A stretch of DNA of 64,000 nucleotides, taken from NCBI GenBank assembly GCA_005790505.1, contig SXUP01000042.1, positions 1-64,000 on the forward strand, written 5' to 3'. Made by a program: the position numbers and the translations under genes. This DNA comes from Actinomycetota bacterium (GTDB lineage: Bacteria > Actinomycetota > Acidimicrobiia > Acidimicrobiales > Ilumatobacteraceae). How positions within the stretch are numbered: the stretch's first letter is position 1; every line of letters begins with the position of its first letter. The notes under the pieces were generated by a model. It had not been told where the DNA came from, ran no database searches, and saw only the letters and a list, made by a program, of their open reading frames with translations. Of this stretch, positions 18,075 through 26,913 are shown in pieces.

Positions 18075-18689
18075 GTGACAAAGCCACTGCAGATTTCTTT
18101 TGTTCAGTCGGCCAAGGATGTGTCTGATTTGCCATCGTCACCAGTAGAGGTTGCTTTTGTCGGAAGATCAAATGTTGGCAAGTCAGCCTTGATTAATGCC
18201 TTGGCTCATCGCAAGCAACTGGCCAGAGTTTCAAATACCCCTGGGCGTACACAACTCATCAACTTGTTTGAAACGCCGACCAAAGCAACACTCGTTGACC
18301 TACCGGGTTATGGATATGCGGCGGTTCCGGGTCGCATCAAACAAGGCTGGGAAAAAATGATTGTCGGTTATTTGCTGGGACGCAAAGAACTAGCGATGGT
18401 CTATGTGCTCATTGACGGTGAAATCGGTCCCACGAAGCTAGACGTCCAGATGTTGGATCACTTGCGTGCAAATCTGGTCGCCCATACTGTTGTTGCCACA
18501 AAACAAGACAAGGTGAAATCACTCAAACGCGACGCCCGAAAGAAAGAACTTTCTGCTGGCTGTCAACTAGATGTAAACGATGTGGTGTGGGTGAGCGCCA
18601 CAACTGGCGTCGGAATCGATGAATTGCGAACAATTGTCAACACACATCTCAAAATAATTTCAAAAAAGCACGCAACTACTAACGAGTAG
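18075..18689 (+). CDS. engB: EngB/YsxC ribosome-biogenesis GTPase
   Basis: A 204-aa small GTPase needed for assembly of the large ribosomal subunit. G1 is GRSNVGKSALIN, followed by VSNTPGRTQLINLFE (G2), DLPGYGYAAVPG (G3), TKQDK (G4) and a VSATTGVGIDEL G5 region. Starting at GTG 18075 leaves 28 residues before the G1 Gly, as in known YsxC proteins; the longer in-frame start at 18054 adds seven unsupported residues and would contain the -10 box. It is followed closely by the SRPBCC gene. Confidence 0.92.
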   Translation: MTKPLQISFVQSAKDVSDLPSSPVEVAFVGRSNVGKSALINALAHRKQLARVSNTPGRTQLINLFETPTKATLVDLPGYGYAAVPGRIKQGWEKMIVGYLLGRKELAMVYVLIDGEIGPTKLDVQMLDHLRANLVAHTVVATKQDKVKSLKRDARKKELSAGCQLDVNDVVWVSATTGVGIDELRTIVNTHLKIISKKHATTNE

Positions 18690-18705
18690 TTGATAGGAAT
18701 GAAGC

Positions 18706-19191
18706 ATGAAAAATCCACGAGCAGCCAAAGAGACAGTCTCTGTTTCGCGCGATATTGCCGCAACACCAGAGCGCATCTGGGCGTTAGTGACAGATCTTAC
18801 GCGGATGGGTGAATGGTCACCGGAAAACAAAGGTGGGGAATGGTCTGAGGGGGCAACGGGACCAGCACTTGGTGCGTGTTTTAAGGGGGCGAACAGCAAC
18901 AAGAACCGCAACTGGAAAACAACAGTTGTTGTAGTTGCTTTTGATGCCCCGACGAAATTTGCCTTTGCATTGCGAGTCGGCAAAGCGCACTGGTGTGACT
19001 GGGTGTTTGAGATAGAGCCAATAGCGAATGGTTCGCACGTGACGCATTCATGGATAGACCGTCGCAGTAAATTAACCAACTGGGTGGGTGGCATCGTCAG
19101 TAAAGTTGAAAACCGTGCGGAGCACAATAGCAAGAACATGGCAGCCACACTTGAGGCTTTGGCGAAGACAGCAGTTTCAGAATCTCACTGA
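18706..19191 (+). CDS. SRPBCC-family (START/polyketide cyclase-like) protein
   Basis: A 161-aa helix-grip fold protein. The opening VSVSRDIAATPERIWALVTDLTRMGEWSPENKGGEW is the standard start of the SRPBCC family, with a Trp-Ser-Pro lid. Later WDWVFEIEPIANGSHVTHSW corresponds to the central strands, and a long C-terminal helix closes the cavity (ENRAEHNSKNMAATLEALA). It likely binds a small hydrophobic ligand. The AGGA SD lies 8 nt before ATG 18706. It lies 16 bp after engB and is convergent with galM. Confidence 0.8.
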   Translation: MKNPRAAKETVSVSRDIAATPERIWALVTDLTRMGEWSPENKGGEWSEGATGPALGACFKGANSNKNRNWKTTVVVVAFDAPTKFAFALRVGKAHWCDWVFEIEPIANGSHVTHSWIDRRSKLTNWVGGIVSKVENRAEHNSKNMAATLEALAKTAVSESH

Positions 19192-19204
19192 TGAAGCAAG
19201 TTTT

Positions 19205-20008
19205 TTAACCTGAGTTGGTGGTGTTTAAGAGTCGCAGCGTGCGCCGAAGCGGATTACTCGGTGACACGAGGTTCTGGTCTGGATGTGTGTCGTCAAGGGA
19301 ATTAGGCGGACCAGACATGGGTTCCACACAAAAAGCATGCACTGGCTCGGTGTAGAGCATCCAATGCGAGCAGTCACTCTGCAGGGTGACTTGAATACCT
19401 GCATTACTAATAGTTGGAGCCGATGAAGCGTGCATAAAACAGTCATCCCAAGGTTGTGAGGTTGGTGATGTTGCGATCGTGCTGACGATGTTGTCGGAGT
19501 CCCGGCGCAACATCACTTCAAAGTCTGTCTCTAGTTGCCATGTTTTTAAGAACCACGGATGCCAACCAAGCATTGCGGGCCACTCACCAAGGCCGCTATG
19601 AACAGAGAGCACGCAGGTTATTTCGTGTTGATCAACACTGATGGTGTGTTCGGTCCAGCCCTTAAATGGCCAAGTCGATTCGAAGTCGTAGCGCATTGTT
19701 ATTGACGCAGTGGAATGCTCGACAACAGACCACGAATTGTCAAAAGCGAGACCATGAATTGCATGTGGTGAATCGTTGGCCACTACATCATGGGTGATGT
19801 CATTGTGGCGAAAAGTTGCATTACGTAGTCGACCAGCCCATGGCGCCATCACGAAGTTGCCCCATGCAGTGGGCGGGTCCGACTCACGAGATTGGCTCTG
19901 CGTGAGTAGCGGAACTCCGTTTATTTCAGCGCGTGTCATGCGGCCACCATGTTGGGGTGATACCCAGACTGAAAAAGTGGGAGAAGAAATGCAGAGGTCA
20001 GGTGACAC
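19205..20008 (-). CDS. galM: Aldose 1-epimerase family protein
   Basis: A 267-aa galactose mutarotase-fold protein. Seen: HGGRMTRAEINGVPLLT, GNFVMAPWAGRLRNATF (substrate Arg), HAIHGLAFDNSW (catalytic His region), GWHPWFLKTW and, near the end, VEPMSGPPNSLDD, which supplies the catalytic Glu. It interconverts sugar anomers, consistent with galT and the alpha-galactosidase elsewhere in the window. It is the last gene of the leftward hem-lnt block and overlaps the lnt end by 11 bp. The mutarotase activity is inferred; related hexose-6-phosphate epimerases look similar. Confidence 0.8.
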   Translation of the reverse strand: MSPDLCISSPTFSVWVSPQHGGRMTRAEINGVPLLTQSQSRESDPPTAWGNFVMAPWAGRLRNATFRHNDITHDVVANDSPHAIHGLAFDNSWSVVEHSTASITMRYDFESTWPFKGWTEHTISVDQHEITCVLSVHSGLGEWPAMLGWHPWFLKTWQLETDFEVMLRRDSDNIVSTIATSPTSQPWDDCFMHASSAPTISNAGIQVTLQSDCSHWMLYTEPVHAFCVEPMSGPPNSLDDTHPDQNLVSPSNPLRRTLRLLNTTNSG

Positions 20009-21437
20009 GGGATGATTTTTTATTGGTCGTTCGTTGCCAGACCCATGCCAGCATCAATACAAGAATCAGGATAAAAGGCAAATTGCCAAGTTGAGAGTAC
20101 AAGGTCCGTCCCTGACGTAGGTCAATGCTCTGAAAAATTACTTTTTGTTCGGTTATTTTCGTGCGTTGCAATACTTGTCCAGCAGGCGAAATAAAAGCGG
20201 TAAAGCCCGTTGGAGAGACTTGCGCCAACCACCGGTCTTGCTCGCGTGCGCGCAATTGCGAAGATGCGACCTGCTGCGTTTGAAGAACTGTCCAGGTGTA
20301 GCTTGATCCATTTGTCGGATTCATAATGAACGATGCATTGCGTGCGACACCTTCATTGGCACGACCCCCAAAGAACACCTCCCATGAAATGACTACTCCG
20401 GCACGCGTCATTCCGAGATCAAGAATTGCTGGGTTTTTTCCGGCGATCGCATCGCGCGGAACGAGATCAGTCGGTGCACCGAGGGTTTCAAGTAATGACC
20501 GCATTGGCATGAATTCACCGAAAGGAACTCGACGTTTTTTGTCGTACCTGCTGGTAATTGAGCCATCTGGCATCACTACGACTTGGGCGTTGGTGAAGGA
20601 TTGCGCGCCGGCGTCTTCGGTTATTCCAACAGAGATGGGGACCGCGAGACGTCTGGCTTGCTCAGTCACGAGCGAAAGTTCTTGACTGTTGGTAAATATC
20701 GGCACATTGATGACGTTTTCAGGCCAGATGACGAGTTGAACTTTGTCGTCGACCGAAATAGTTTTGGTGGCGGCAAGGTGTTTATCAAAGACTTCTCGTG
20801 GGTCTGAGTCAATGGCATGAGTGCCCTGTTTGCCTCCGCCTTGCACAAGAGCGACATTGAGTTTGATGCCAGTCGATGAGACGGGCGAATAAGTGGAGCC
20901 AACAGCAATAAGCACTGCAATGAGGCCTGCAATGCGGAGTCGGTTTCGCCCAAAACCCAGGCGAAATGTACAAAATGTGATCAGGATTACCCCGCCAAGT
21001 GATGCGAGATGAACCAATGGACTCGATGCCTGTGAAATACCCAGTGAAGCAAGCGGAACACCACCGAACGGAAATGAAAATCGTAAGATTTCTGCCAGAG
21101 TGTGCGTGCATGATAATGCCAATGCGCGATGAGAAGACGAATTTTTGCCGATGACTCCACCTGCCAGTGCGGCGAGTCCGTGAAGTGCCGCAAAGATTAC
21201 AACGGCAATCGGATAACCGGGTGCCGTAAGAAACCACATCCACACCCACCCAAGTGACAGCCAACCAAAACCAAAAATCCATCCAGTAACAAATCGATCA
21301 CGCACCGACATCGTGTCATGGATAAGCATTGGCGCATAAAGGGCAAGTCCAACAAATGCGAGTGGCCACCAGCCCCACGGGGGCATCGATAGTGCAACAA
21401 GAAGTCCGCCAATGAGGGGTCTTAGGCGTTCTTTCAT
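19998..21437 (-). CDS. lnt: Apolipoprotein N-acyltransferase Lnt, Cys-to-Ser at active site
   Basis: A 479-aa membrane protein with six or more N-terminal hydrophobic segments, a nitrilase-like CN-hydrolase domain (about 190-440) and a C-terminal membrane helix. It would add the third acyl chain to lipoproteins. The triad Glu is in VIWPEN (E240) and the Lys in YDKKRRVPFGE (K300). The position of the nucleophilic Cys (CYE in E. coli) reads ISWEVFF, that is S351 coded by TCA. Either this copy uses Ser or it is inactive or altered in activity. It overlaps hemY by 4 bp, and lgt lies 5.5 kb away. Confidence 0.85.
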   Translation of the reverse strand: MKERLRPLIGGLLVALSMPPWGWWPLAFVGLALYAPMLIHDTMSVRDRFVTGWIFGFGWLSLGWVWMWFLTAPGYPIAVVIFAALHGLAALAGGVIGKNSSSHRALALSCTHTLAEILRFSFPFGGVPLASLGISQASSPLVHLASLGGVILITFCTFRLGFGRNRLRIAGLIAVLIAVGSTYSPVSSTGIKLNVALVQGGGKQGTHAIDSDPREVFDKHLAATKTISVDDKVQLVIWPENVINVPIFTNSQELSLVTEQARRLAVPISVGITEDAGAQSFTNAQVVVMPDGSITSRYDKKRRVPFGEFMPMRSLLETLGAPTDLVPRDAIAGKNPAILDLGMTRAGVVISWEVFFGGRANEGVARNASFIMNPTNGSSYTWTVLQTQQVASSQLRAREQDRWLAQVSPTGFTAFISPAGQVLQRTKITEQKVIFQSIDLRQGRTLYSQLGNLPFILILVLMLAWVWQRTTNKKSSRVT

Positions 21438-22810
21438 GATTCAAGGATGACTTGTGCGGTTGCGTGAGCTTGTTGAATACATGCTGGAATGCCGATGCCT
21501 CGATAACTCGCGCCGGCAAGATGCACATTCGGAGCAGCGACGGTTAGTGATGCTTCGATTCCGGCAAGACGCGAAAAATGATGTGGTCGATATTGGGGAA
21601 AAGAATCTGGCCACCGAGTGATACGTATTTCTTGGGGTTCGACATCGATATCAAGATGATGCTTCAGGTCGGCAAGTGTCAGATTGACGAGGGTGTCATC
21701 GGTGAGAGAATGCGTGTCAATCCCGTCACGGCCTACAGATGCACGAACGATCATGGAATCATCCGGCGTTCTCCAGTGTGCCCACTTATTGGAGCCAAAC
21801 GAAACAGCAGTGACCCATCGTTGATCTGGTTTGGGGACAAGGTAGCCAGCACTTGTGAGTGAATGTTTCCATTGCGACCTGGGAACCGCGAGGGTGAGCA
21901 TCACAACAGATGCATGAGACCACAGTGACAACTGCTGCGCCGCAGACGGGTCAAGTTGGGCAATTAACGGTGCAGTGTGCTTTGCTGGCGCTGCTAAAAC
22001 AATTGCATCACCTGTGTGTGCATTTTCTGCACAGCGCACGACATAAGAGTTGTCGGCGGATTTTTCAATGTGAGTGACAGCAGAGTCAAGAAAAATACGT
22101 CCACCGAGTTGATGTATTCGTGCGGTTATAGCATCCGTGAGTGCTTGCATGCCACTGGTTGGAGATTCAAAGATGGGTCCTGATTGTTTGATTTTTGAAC
22201 GGGTAGCGCGAGCCGCGAGCATCATGCTGCGTTGATTCATCAACTCGGCTATTTGTGGTACTGATTCAAGGCTGAAGTTGTCGGTGTCTGCCGCATAAAT
22301 ACTGCCGACAAGTGGATCCACGAGCAATTCGTGCACCTCTCGCCCAAATCTTTTGCGAATGACATGGCCGATGCAGTCTTGAGTGTCAGTTGTGCGAGGA
22401 AGTGTTGGCTCGATGGCGGCACGAATTTTTCCCCGAAGTGTGAACAAATTGCCAGAAGCAAAAGATTTCAGGTTGGCCGGCACTCCGAGCATGAGATCGC
22501 TGGGAATCAAGTGCAAACCGTTGTGCCAAACATGGGCGCCGATGGCGCGCGGAGACGTGAGCGTGGTTCCAAGTCCAACGTCGTGAGCAAGTTCGCTGGC
22601 CCATGGAACACGCGAAAGGAAAGCGTCTGCTCCCTCATCAATCGCATCAAGTCCCGCAAACGGTGAAGTGCGGATAAGTCCACCAACACGAGAGCTGGAC
22701 TCAAGGACAACGACATCTAACGGTCGGTCCGTATTTTTCAATAAACTGTAGGCAGTCGTAAGTCCAGTGATGCCGCCACCCACAACGACGACTCGCTGTG
22801 GTTTTGTCAT
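21434..22810 (-). CDS. hemY: Protoporphyrinogen/coproporphyrinogen III oxidase (HemY/CgoX)
   Basis: A 458-aa FAD-dependent oxidase. The N-terminal dinucleotide motif is VVVGGGITGLTTAYSL, followed by LESSSRVGGLIRTSPF. The C-terminus VHLAGASYRGIGIPACIQQAHATA is the second FAD motif of the HemY group. In actinobacteria this family usually oxidises coproporphyrinogen III to coproporphyrin III (CgoX) rather than protoporphyrinogen. That fits the neighbouring ferrochelatase, though ChdC is not in the window. It sits between hemH and lnt with 4-bp overlaps on both sides. Confidence 0.9.
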   Translation of the reverse strand: MTKPQRVVVVGGGITGLTTAYSLLKNTDRPLDVVVLESSSRVGGLIRTSPFAGLDAIDEGADAFLSRVPWASELAHDVGLGTTLTSPRAIGAHVWHNGLHLIPSDLMLGVPANLKSFASGNLFTLRGKIRAAIEPTLPRTTDTQDCIGHVIRKRFGREVHELLVDPLVGSIYAADTDNFSLESVPQIAELMNQRSMMLAARATRSKIKQSGPIFESPTSGMQALTDAITARIHQLGGRIFLDSAVTHIEKSADNSYVVRCAENAHTGDAIVLAAPAKHTAPLIAQLDPSAAQQLSLWSHASVVMLTLAVPRSQWKHSLTSAGYLVPKPDQRWVTAVSFGSNKWAHWRTPDDSMIVRASVGRDGIDTHSLTDDTLVNLTLADLKHHLDIDVEPQEIRITRWPDSFPQYRPHHFSRLAGIEASLTVAAPNVHLAGASYRGIGIPACIQQAHATAQVILES

Positions 22811-23739
22811 GCTTTGATTACTCGTTCGGCAAGCGCAGACATCACGAATGCATCATCATTGACGCATTTCGTGCGGGCGAAGGCAAGATTGAGGGACTGG
22901 GCCTGGTGTTCTGCTTCGATATCTAAGTCGTAGAGGACTTCTAGATGGTCCGCGACAAAACCGCAGGCACACACAAGCACGCCATCAACTGGTTCGTCTT
23001 TTGAGCGGGATGCCCCTAGATCTTGAATAACGGTCAAAATATCAGGGCCAATCCACGGCTCTGGTGTGCGCCCTGCAGATTGCCACGCAATGGACCACTG
23101 AGACCATTGCGATAAACCGACGGCGGTTGCAACAGCCTGGGCGGTGGAACGCAATTCATCTGGGTAGGGGTCTCCCGCATCAATGATTCGTTGTGGCAAT
23201 GAGTGGGCGGTGAAAAGGACTTTGGTTTGCTGGGGCATGGTAGACAATTTATTTTTCATGTCGGAAGCCAGAAAATTTATGAAGGCTGGTTCCGTCGCCC
23301 ATGATGTGACTGCAGTGACGGTGATTGCGTGCTTGCTGGCTGCCTCCTCTGCTCTGCCAACGTATTGTCCGATTGAGTAAGACGAAAAATGGGGAGCAAG
23401 GACCAAGGCAACGATTTTGGTGAATCCCTGTGCCGCGATGGTTTCAACAGCCTCCTCAATAAATGGTGTGGCATGTTTTAGACCAAGAAACACGGTGTAT
23501 TCATCGGGGCATTTTTGGTCAAGGGCGCTTTGCAGTGCAGATTGTTGTGCTTCCGTAAGTTGTTTGAGAGGAGACAGTCCTCCGATTGCCTCGTAGCGAT
23601 TGGAGAGATCTCTCAGTTGGTCGTCGGTTGGCGCGCGACCCCGCCGAATGTCGGTGTAATACGGCAGGATCTCTTCTTTGCTGCGAGGAGTTCCGTAGGC
23701 CATCAATAAGACGGCAATTTTTTGAGGGGGTGTTGTCAT
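22807..23739 (-). CDS. hemH: Ferrochelatase (coproporphyrin-type, HemH/CpfC)
   Basis: A 310-aa ferrochelatase inserting iron into a porphyrin. Visible: VLLMAYGTP start, DIRRGRAPTDDQL, YEAIGGLSPL, VLAPHFSSYSIGQY, the metal-binding His in FTAHSLPQRI, GPDILTVIQDLG, and CGFVADHLEVLYDLDIEA near the end. Actinobacterial ferrochelatases act on coproporphyrin III and many carry a [2Fe-2S] cluster. Cys residues in VCACGF and in TKCVNDD might serve as ligands, but this is not certain. It overlaps hemE and hemY by 4 bp each, so is part of one operon. Confidence 0.92.
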   Translation of the reverse strand: MTTPPQKIAVLLMAYGTPRSKEEILPYYTDIRRGRAPTDDQLRDLSNRYEAIGGLSPLKQLTEAQQSALQSALDQKCPDEYTVFLGLKHATPFIEEAVETIAAQGFTKIVALVLAPHFSSYSIGQYVGRAEEAASKHAITVTAVTSWATEPAFINFLASDMKNKLSTMPQQTKVLFTAHSLPQRIIDAGDPYPDELRSTAQAVATAVGLSQWSQWSIAWQSAGRTPEPWIGPDILTVIQDLGASRSKDEPVDGVLVCACGFVADHLEVLYDLDIEAEHQAQSLNLAFARTKCVNDDAFVMSALAERVIKA

Positions 23740-24773
23740 TGAGTTGTTCTTTCGTGTACGTGCTGGACAACCGCCTGAAGAATACTGGGATCTGTATTTG
23801 GCTGTACACCGTGCCCCAAATTAAAAATGTGCCCTAGGGCACCTGCATTGTCTGCCAATACATCGTCAACTCCGGCAATCGCAATGTCCGATGTTGCAAG
23901 CACCAATGCTGGGTCGAGGTTGCCTTGAATAATTGTGTTTGCGCCGAGTCTCGTGCGGGCCAAAGAGATGCTGGTGCGCCAATCAAGTCCGATGATTGAG
24001 TTACCGACACTGTTCATTGACTCAAGTAGGTGGTCGCATCCGATTCCAAAATGGATTCCAGGTGTGTTGGGATGGCGCAGGGCTAATTGTGAGAACACTT
24101 CAGTGGTGTGCGGGCGAACATAGGTGTCATAGTCAGAGCGCGATAGTGCGCCCGCCCATGAGTCAAACAACTGAAATGCTTCTGCACCTGCAGACACCTG
24201 AGCAGAAATGAATGTAATTGAGTGTTGCGTTAGGCGTTCCATTAGTTCATGCCACAAAATCGTGTCGGTGCGCATTAAGGCTTTTGTGTGTTCGTATGTG
24301 CGACTTGGTTTGCCTTCAATGAGATAGCTCGCAACCGTGAAAGGAGCCCCCGCGAAAGCCAAAAGTGGAACATGGAGTTCCTCGACAAGTGCCAGCACCG
24401 TGTCGGTGACATAGGAGATGTCGTCAAAGGTGAGCGCTCGTAGTCTTGCAAGATCAGCAGAACTGCGAAGTGGCCGTTGTGCGACTGGTCCGGTGCCGGG
24501 CGCAACATCAATCCCAAAACCAACAGCATGCGCCGGCACGATGATGTCACTAAACAAAACGGCGGCGTCAACGCCGTAGCGCTGTACGGGCTGCAGTGTA
24601 ATTTGTGCTGCTAATTCGGGATTTTTGATCGCTTCCAAGATGCTTCCGTTGCCGCGGATGGCTCGATATTCGGGCAAACTGCGGCCTGCTTGACGCATAA
24701 ACCAAACAGGGGTGTGGTGGGGCTGAGTACCACGGGCGGCGCAAAGGAATGGATCGTTAATGCGACTTGTCAC
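23736..24773 (-). CDS. hemE: Uroporphyrinogen decarboxylase
   Basis: A 345-aa enzyme converting uroporphyrinogen III to coproporphyrinogen III. The family signatures are clear: PVWFMRQAGRSLPEYRAIRG (substrate-binding Arg residues), LFSDIIVPAHAVGF, FAGAPFTVASYLIEG, LFDSWAGALSRSDY, and GNLDPALVLA. It is the first gene of the leftward operon hemE-hemH-hemY-lnt-galM. GTG 24773 is the start. A TTTAGATA element lies just upstream and could belong to the promoter, but spacing differs from the common pattern in this window. Confidence 0.94.
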   Translation of the reverse strand: MTSRINDPFLCAARGTQPHHTPVWFMRQAGRSLPEYRAIRGNGSILEAIKNPELAAQITLQPVQRYGVDAAVLFSDIIVPAHAVGFGIDVAPGTGPVAQRPLRSSADLARLRALTFDDISYVTDTVLALVEELHVPLLAFAGAPFTVASYLIEGKPSRTYEHTKALMRTDTILWHELMERLTQHSITFISAQVSAGAEAFQLFDSWAGALSRSDYDTYVRPHTTEVFSQLALRHPNTPGIHFGIGCDHLLESMNSVGNSIIGLDWRTSISLARTRLGANTIIQGNLDPALVLATSDIAIAGVDDVLADNAGALGHIFNLGHGVQPNTDPSILQAVVQHVHERTTQ

Positions 24774-24800
24774 AGGTATCTAAACGCTATCGGACACCTT

Positions 24801-25757
24801 TCAAACTTGACGGTGCGGGCGAGAAGTCTGTTGGCGAATTAGGGCATCAATACGTGCGATGCGGGTGCGTGCTGGCGGATGTGATGAAACTATGCGATCA
24901 CGCCAATTACTTGGTCGCTCGCCACCGCCCTGTTCGATGACCTTGCGTAATGCCGATGATAATTGACGACCAAAACCCATATTGACAGCGTGTGCATCAG
25001 CTACAAATTCGGCGCCTTTACCGACGTAATTGCCGACCAACTGTGCTAGCCGCAAATCGGCGATAAATAGCCATGAGATTATTGTGATAAGGCCAGTAGA
25101 AATGCGACCAAGAAGATTTAGAAGTGATGAATGTGGTGTCATTGATTCGGTTGCAGCTTGTGCAACGTTTTGAAAAAAGAATCCGATCTGGGCAAGAACG
25201 ATGATTGGAATACTTAACCACTGACCAATTGTCAACGCAATCGTATGAGACCCGATATGGTGTCGCACTTCATGGGCAATAACTCCGGTGAGTTCGTCAT
25301 GAGTGAGCTCGGTAATCGCAAAACTAGAGACAATTACAAGATGGCCACCACTGGCAAATGCGTTGAGATCATCGGAATCAATTACTGCGAGGACAAATTT
25401 GCGGGGAGATATGTGATGTGCTTGGGCAACGACAAGCCAAGCACGTTGCAGGTCATCTCTTTCTTGACGAGTCGGTTTTCGGGCACCAAGAAGTTGTCGC
25501 AAAAATAATAATTGTGTTGGTTTCCAAAACAGAACAACGACAAAGATCAACCAGATACCGGCAAACATCAAATACGAGAACTGATGAAACAATGAGGTCG
25601 CCCACCAAAAAACTCCAACTGCAATCGCCCAGGCGGGCAAAAGTGCAACAACGGGGATAATCGCAGTGATGGCAACCTTGTCGATGGTGCGTGTCGAAGG
25701 CGACTGCGACACTCGGGGCATGGTGTCAAGTAGAGCAGTACGGGACCTGTGGGTCAA
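24801..25757 (-). CDS. M48-family membrane metalloprotease (HtpX-like)
   Basis: A 318-aa zinc protease with two N-terminal hydrophobic segments (about 30-75) and further hydrophobic stretches in the middle. The zinc motif HEVRH is in VIAHEVRHHIGSH, and the downstream third-ligand Glu is in AEFVADAHAVNMGF. HtpX-like proteases degrade misfolded membrane proteins. TTG 25757 gives the long form; ATG 25721 would remove 12 unremarkable residues and is a plausible start. Divergent from the ferredoxin gene and separated by 27 bp from hemE downstream. Confidence 0.85.
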   Translation of the reverse strand: MTHRSRTALLDTMPRVSQSPSTRTIDKVAITAIIPVVALLPAWAIAVGVFWWATSLFHQFSYLMFAGIWLIFVVVLFWKPTQLLFLRQLLGARKPTRQERDDLQRAWLVVAQAHHISPRKFVLAVIDSDDLNAFASGGHLVIVSSFAITELTHDELTGVIAHEVRHHIGSHTIALTIGQWLSIPIIVLAQIGFFFQNVAQAATESMTPHSSLLNLLGRISTGLITIISWLFIADLRLAQLVGNYVGKGAEFVADAHAVNMGFGRQLSSALRKVIEQGGGERPSNWRDRIVSSHPPARTRIARIDALIRQQTSRPHRQV

Positions 25758-25787
25758 TCACCGTATGGAATAATTATGGGGGTGTTC

Positions 25788-25793
25788 TACACT
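25788..25793 (+). promoter_or_regulatory. -10 box TACACT (leaderless ferredoxin gene)
   Basis: TACACT followed by 6 nt and ATG 25800, no SD. Confidence 0.5.
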
Positions 25794-25799
25794 TGAGTC

Positions 25800-26111
25800 A
25801 TGGGTGCAACTCGAGCAGAACGCATTGAAATGCGACAGCGCAACCCCAAGTGGAAGAACCCGCCCCTGTTTATTGATATGTCGATTTGCATCAATTGTGA
25901 TGCGTGTTTGAGGCATTGCCCGGAGCAGTTGGGCGCAATTTTCAACCACGGCATTGACGTGGTGATAGTTCCAGAACTCTGCAGTGGCTGCGACAAGTGC
26001 CTACCTGTGTGCCCCGTGGATTGTATTCACCCTTTTGCGGACTGGGAAACGACTGGGTATCCCATTGAATGGTGGGAAGAACCTGGCAGTAGTAATGACC
26101 CCTATCAATAG
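25800..26111 (+). CDS. Ferredoxin with two 4Fe-4S clusters
   Basis: A 103-aa electron carrier. Two CxxCxxCxxxCP motifs, CINCDACLRHCP (about 31-42) and CSGCDKCLPVCP (about 61-72), are the classical ligands for two [4Fe-4S] clusters. An N-terminal basic stretch and a Trp-rich acidic tail flank the clusters. It is transcribed with a serine esterase and lgt, which gives no clue to partners; it may serve oxidoreductases elsewhere. Leaderless start. Confidence 0.9.
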   Translation: MGATRAERIEMRQRNPKWKNPPLFIDMSICINCDACLRHCPEQLGAIFNHGIDVVIVPELCSGCDKCLPVCPVDCIHPFADWETTGYPIEWWEEPGSSNDPYQ

Positions 26112-26150
26112 GAATAAAGTCAAGGGCACGCAATAAGAGAGGGGTCCGAC

Positions 26151-26909
26151 GTGACAGCACCAACAATTCCAGGAACAGAGCCGATGTCGCATGTGGGTGT
26201 TGGCGAAGTAGGCGTGCTCGTGGTGCACGGATTCACCGGCAACCCCGGAAGCATGCGTGGTTTGGCAAACGAATTTGTGTTGGCAGGTTTTCATGTGGAA
26301 ATGCCTCAACTTGCAGGTCATGGCACAGCAGTTGAAGACATGGTGCCAACGCGATGGGCTGACTGGACACGCGATGCAAATGCGGCGTATGCACGGCTGG
26401 CACAACGCGCGAGCAAGATCGTCGTGGCAGGTTTGTCAATGGGTGGCTCCATTACATTGTGGCTCGCAACACAACATCCTGAATTGTGCGGAATCATCTG
26501 CGTCAACCCTGCAACAATGCCCCTGCCGACGGCACTTGTAGACGCGGTGCAGGGCATGCTTGATGCTGGAGAAGTACAAATAGAAGCGATCGGTAGCGAC
26601 ATTGCCGACCCTGATGTAGTGGAGAAGGCGTATCAAGCAACACCGTTAGCACCATTGATGTCATTTCAAAAAGATGGACTCGTGCCCTTGTCACAACGCT
26701 ATGGAGATATTGCGATGTCGTTATTGTTATTCACATCAACGCAGGACCACGTTGTGTCGCCATCTGATAGTGATGCGCTCGCTGCAACATATGGCGGGGC
26801 AGTGGAGCGTGTCATCCTTGAGCGTAGTTACCACGTGGCTACCCAAGATTACGACCGCGAAATTATTTTTGAGAAGTCTGTTGACTTTGTCCGCAAGATG
26901 ACGGCATAA
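26151..26909 (+). CDS. Alpha/beta hydrolase, Est30/monoglyceride lipase-like carboxylesterase
   Basis: A 252-aa serine esterase. VGVLVVHGFTGNPGSMRGLA holds the oxyanion region, AGLSMGGS the nucleophile Ser, TSTQDHVVSPSDSD the acidic residue, and ERSYHVATQDYDRE the catalytic His. This order matches the Est30 carboxylesterase and monoacylglycerol lipase group, including the small lid. GTG 26151 follows a strong AGAGGGG SD. The stop is 4 bp before lgt, suggesting cotranscription with lipoprotein maturation, possibly by chance. Substrate: short or medium acyl esters, inferred. Confidence 0.85.
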   Translation: MTAPTIPGTEPMSHVGVGEVGVLVVHGFTGNPGSMRGLANEFVLAGFHVEMPQLAGHGTAVEDMVPTRWADWTRDANAAYARLAQRASKIVVAGLSMGGSITLWLATQHPELCGIICVNPATMPLPTALVDAVQGMLDAGEVQIEAIGSDIADPDVVEKAYQATPLAPLMSFQKDGLVPLSQRYGDIAMSLLLFTSTQDHVVSPSDSDALAATYGGAVERVILERSYHVATQDYDREIIFEKSVDFVRKMTA

Positions 26910-26913
26910 GTAG

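Noticed and set aside
26001-26405. 134-codon Cys/His-rich minus-strand frame
   Set aside because: Cys and His come from reading the ferredoxin and esterase codons backwards; no start signal.
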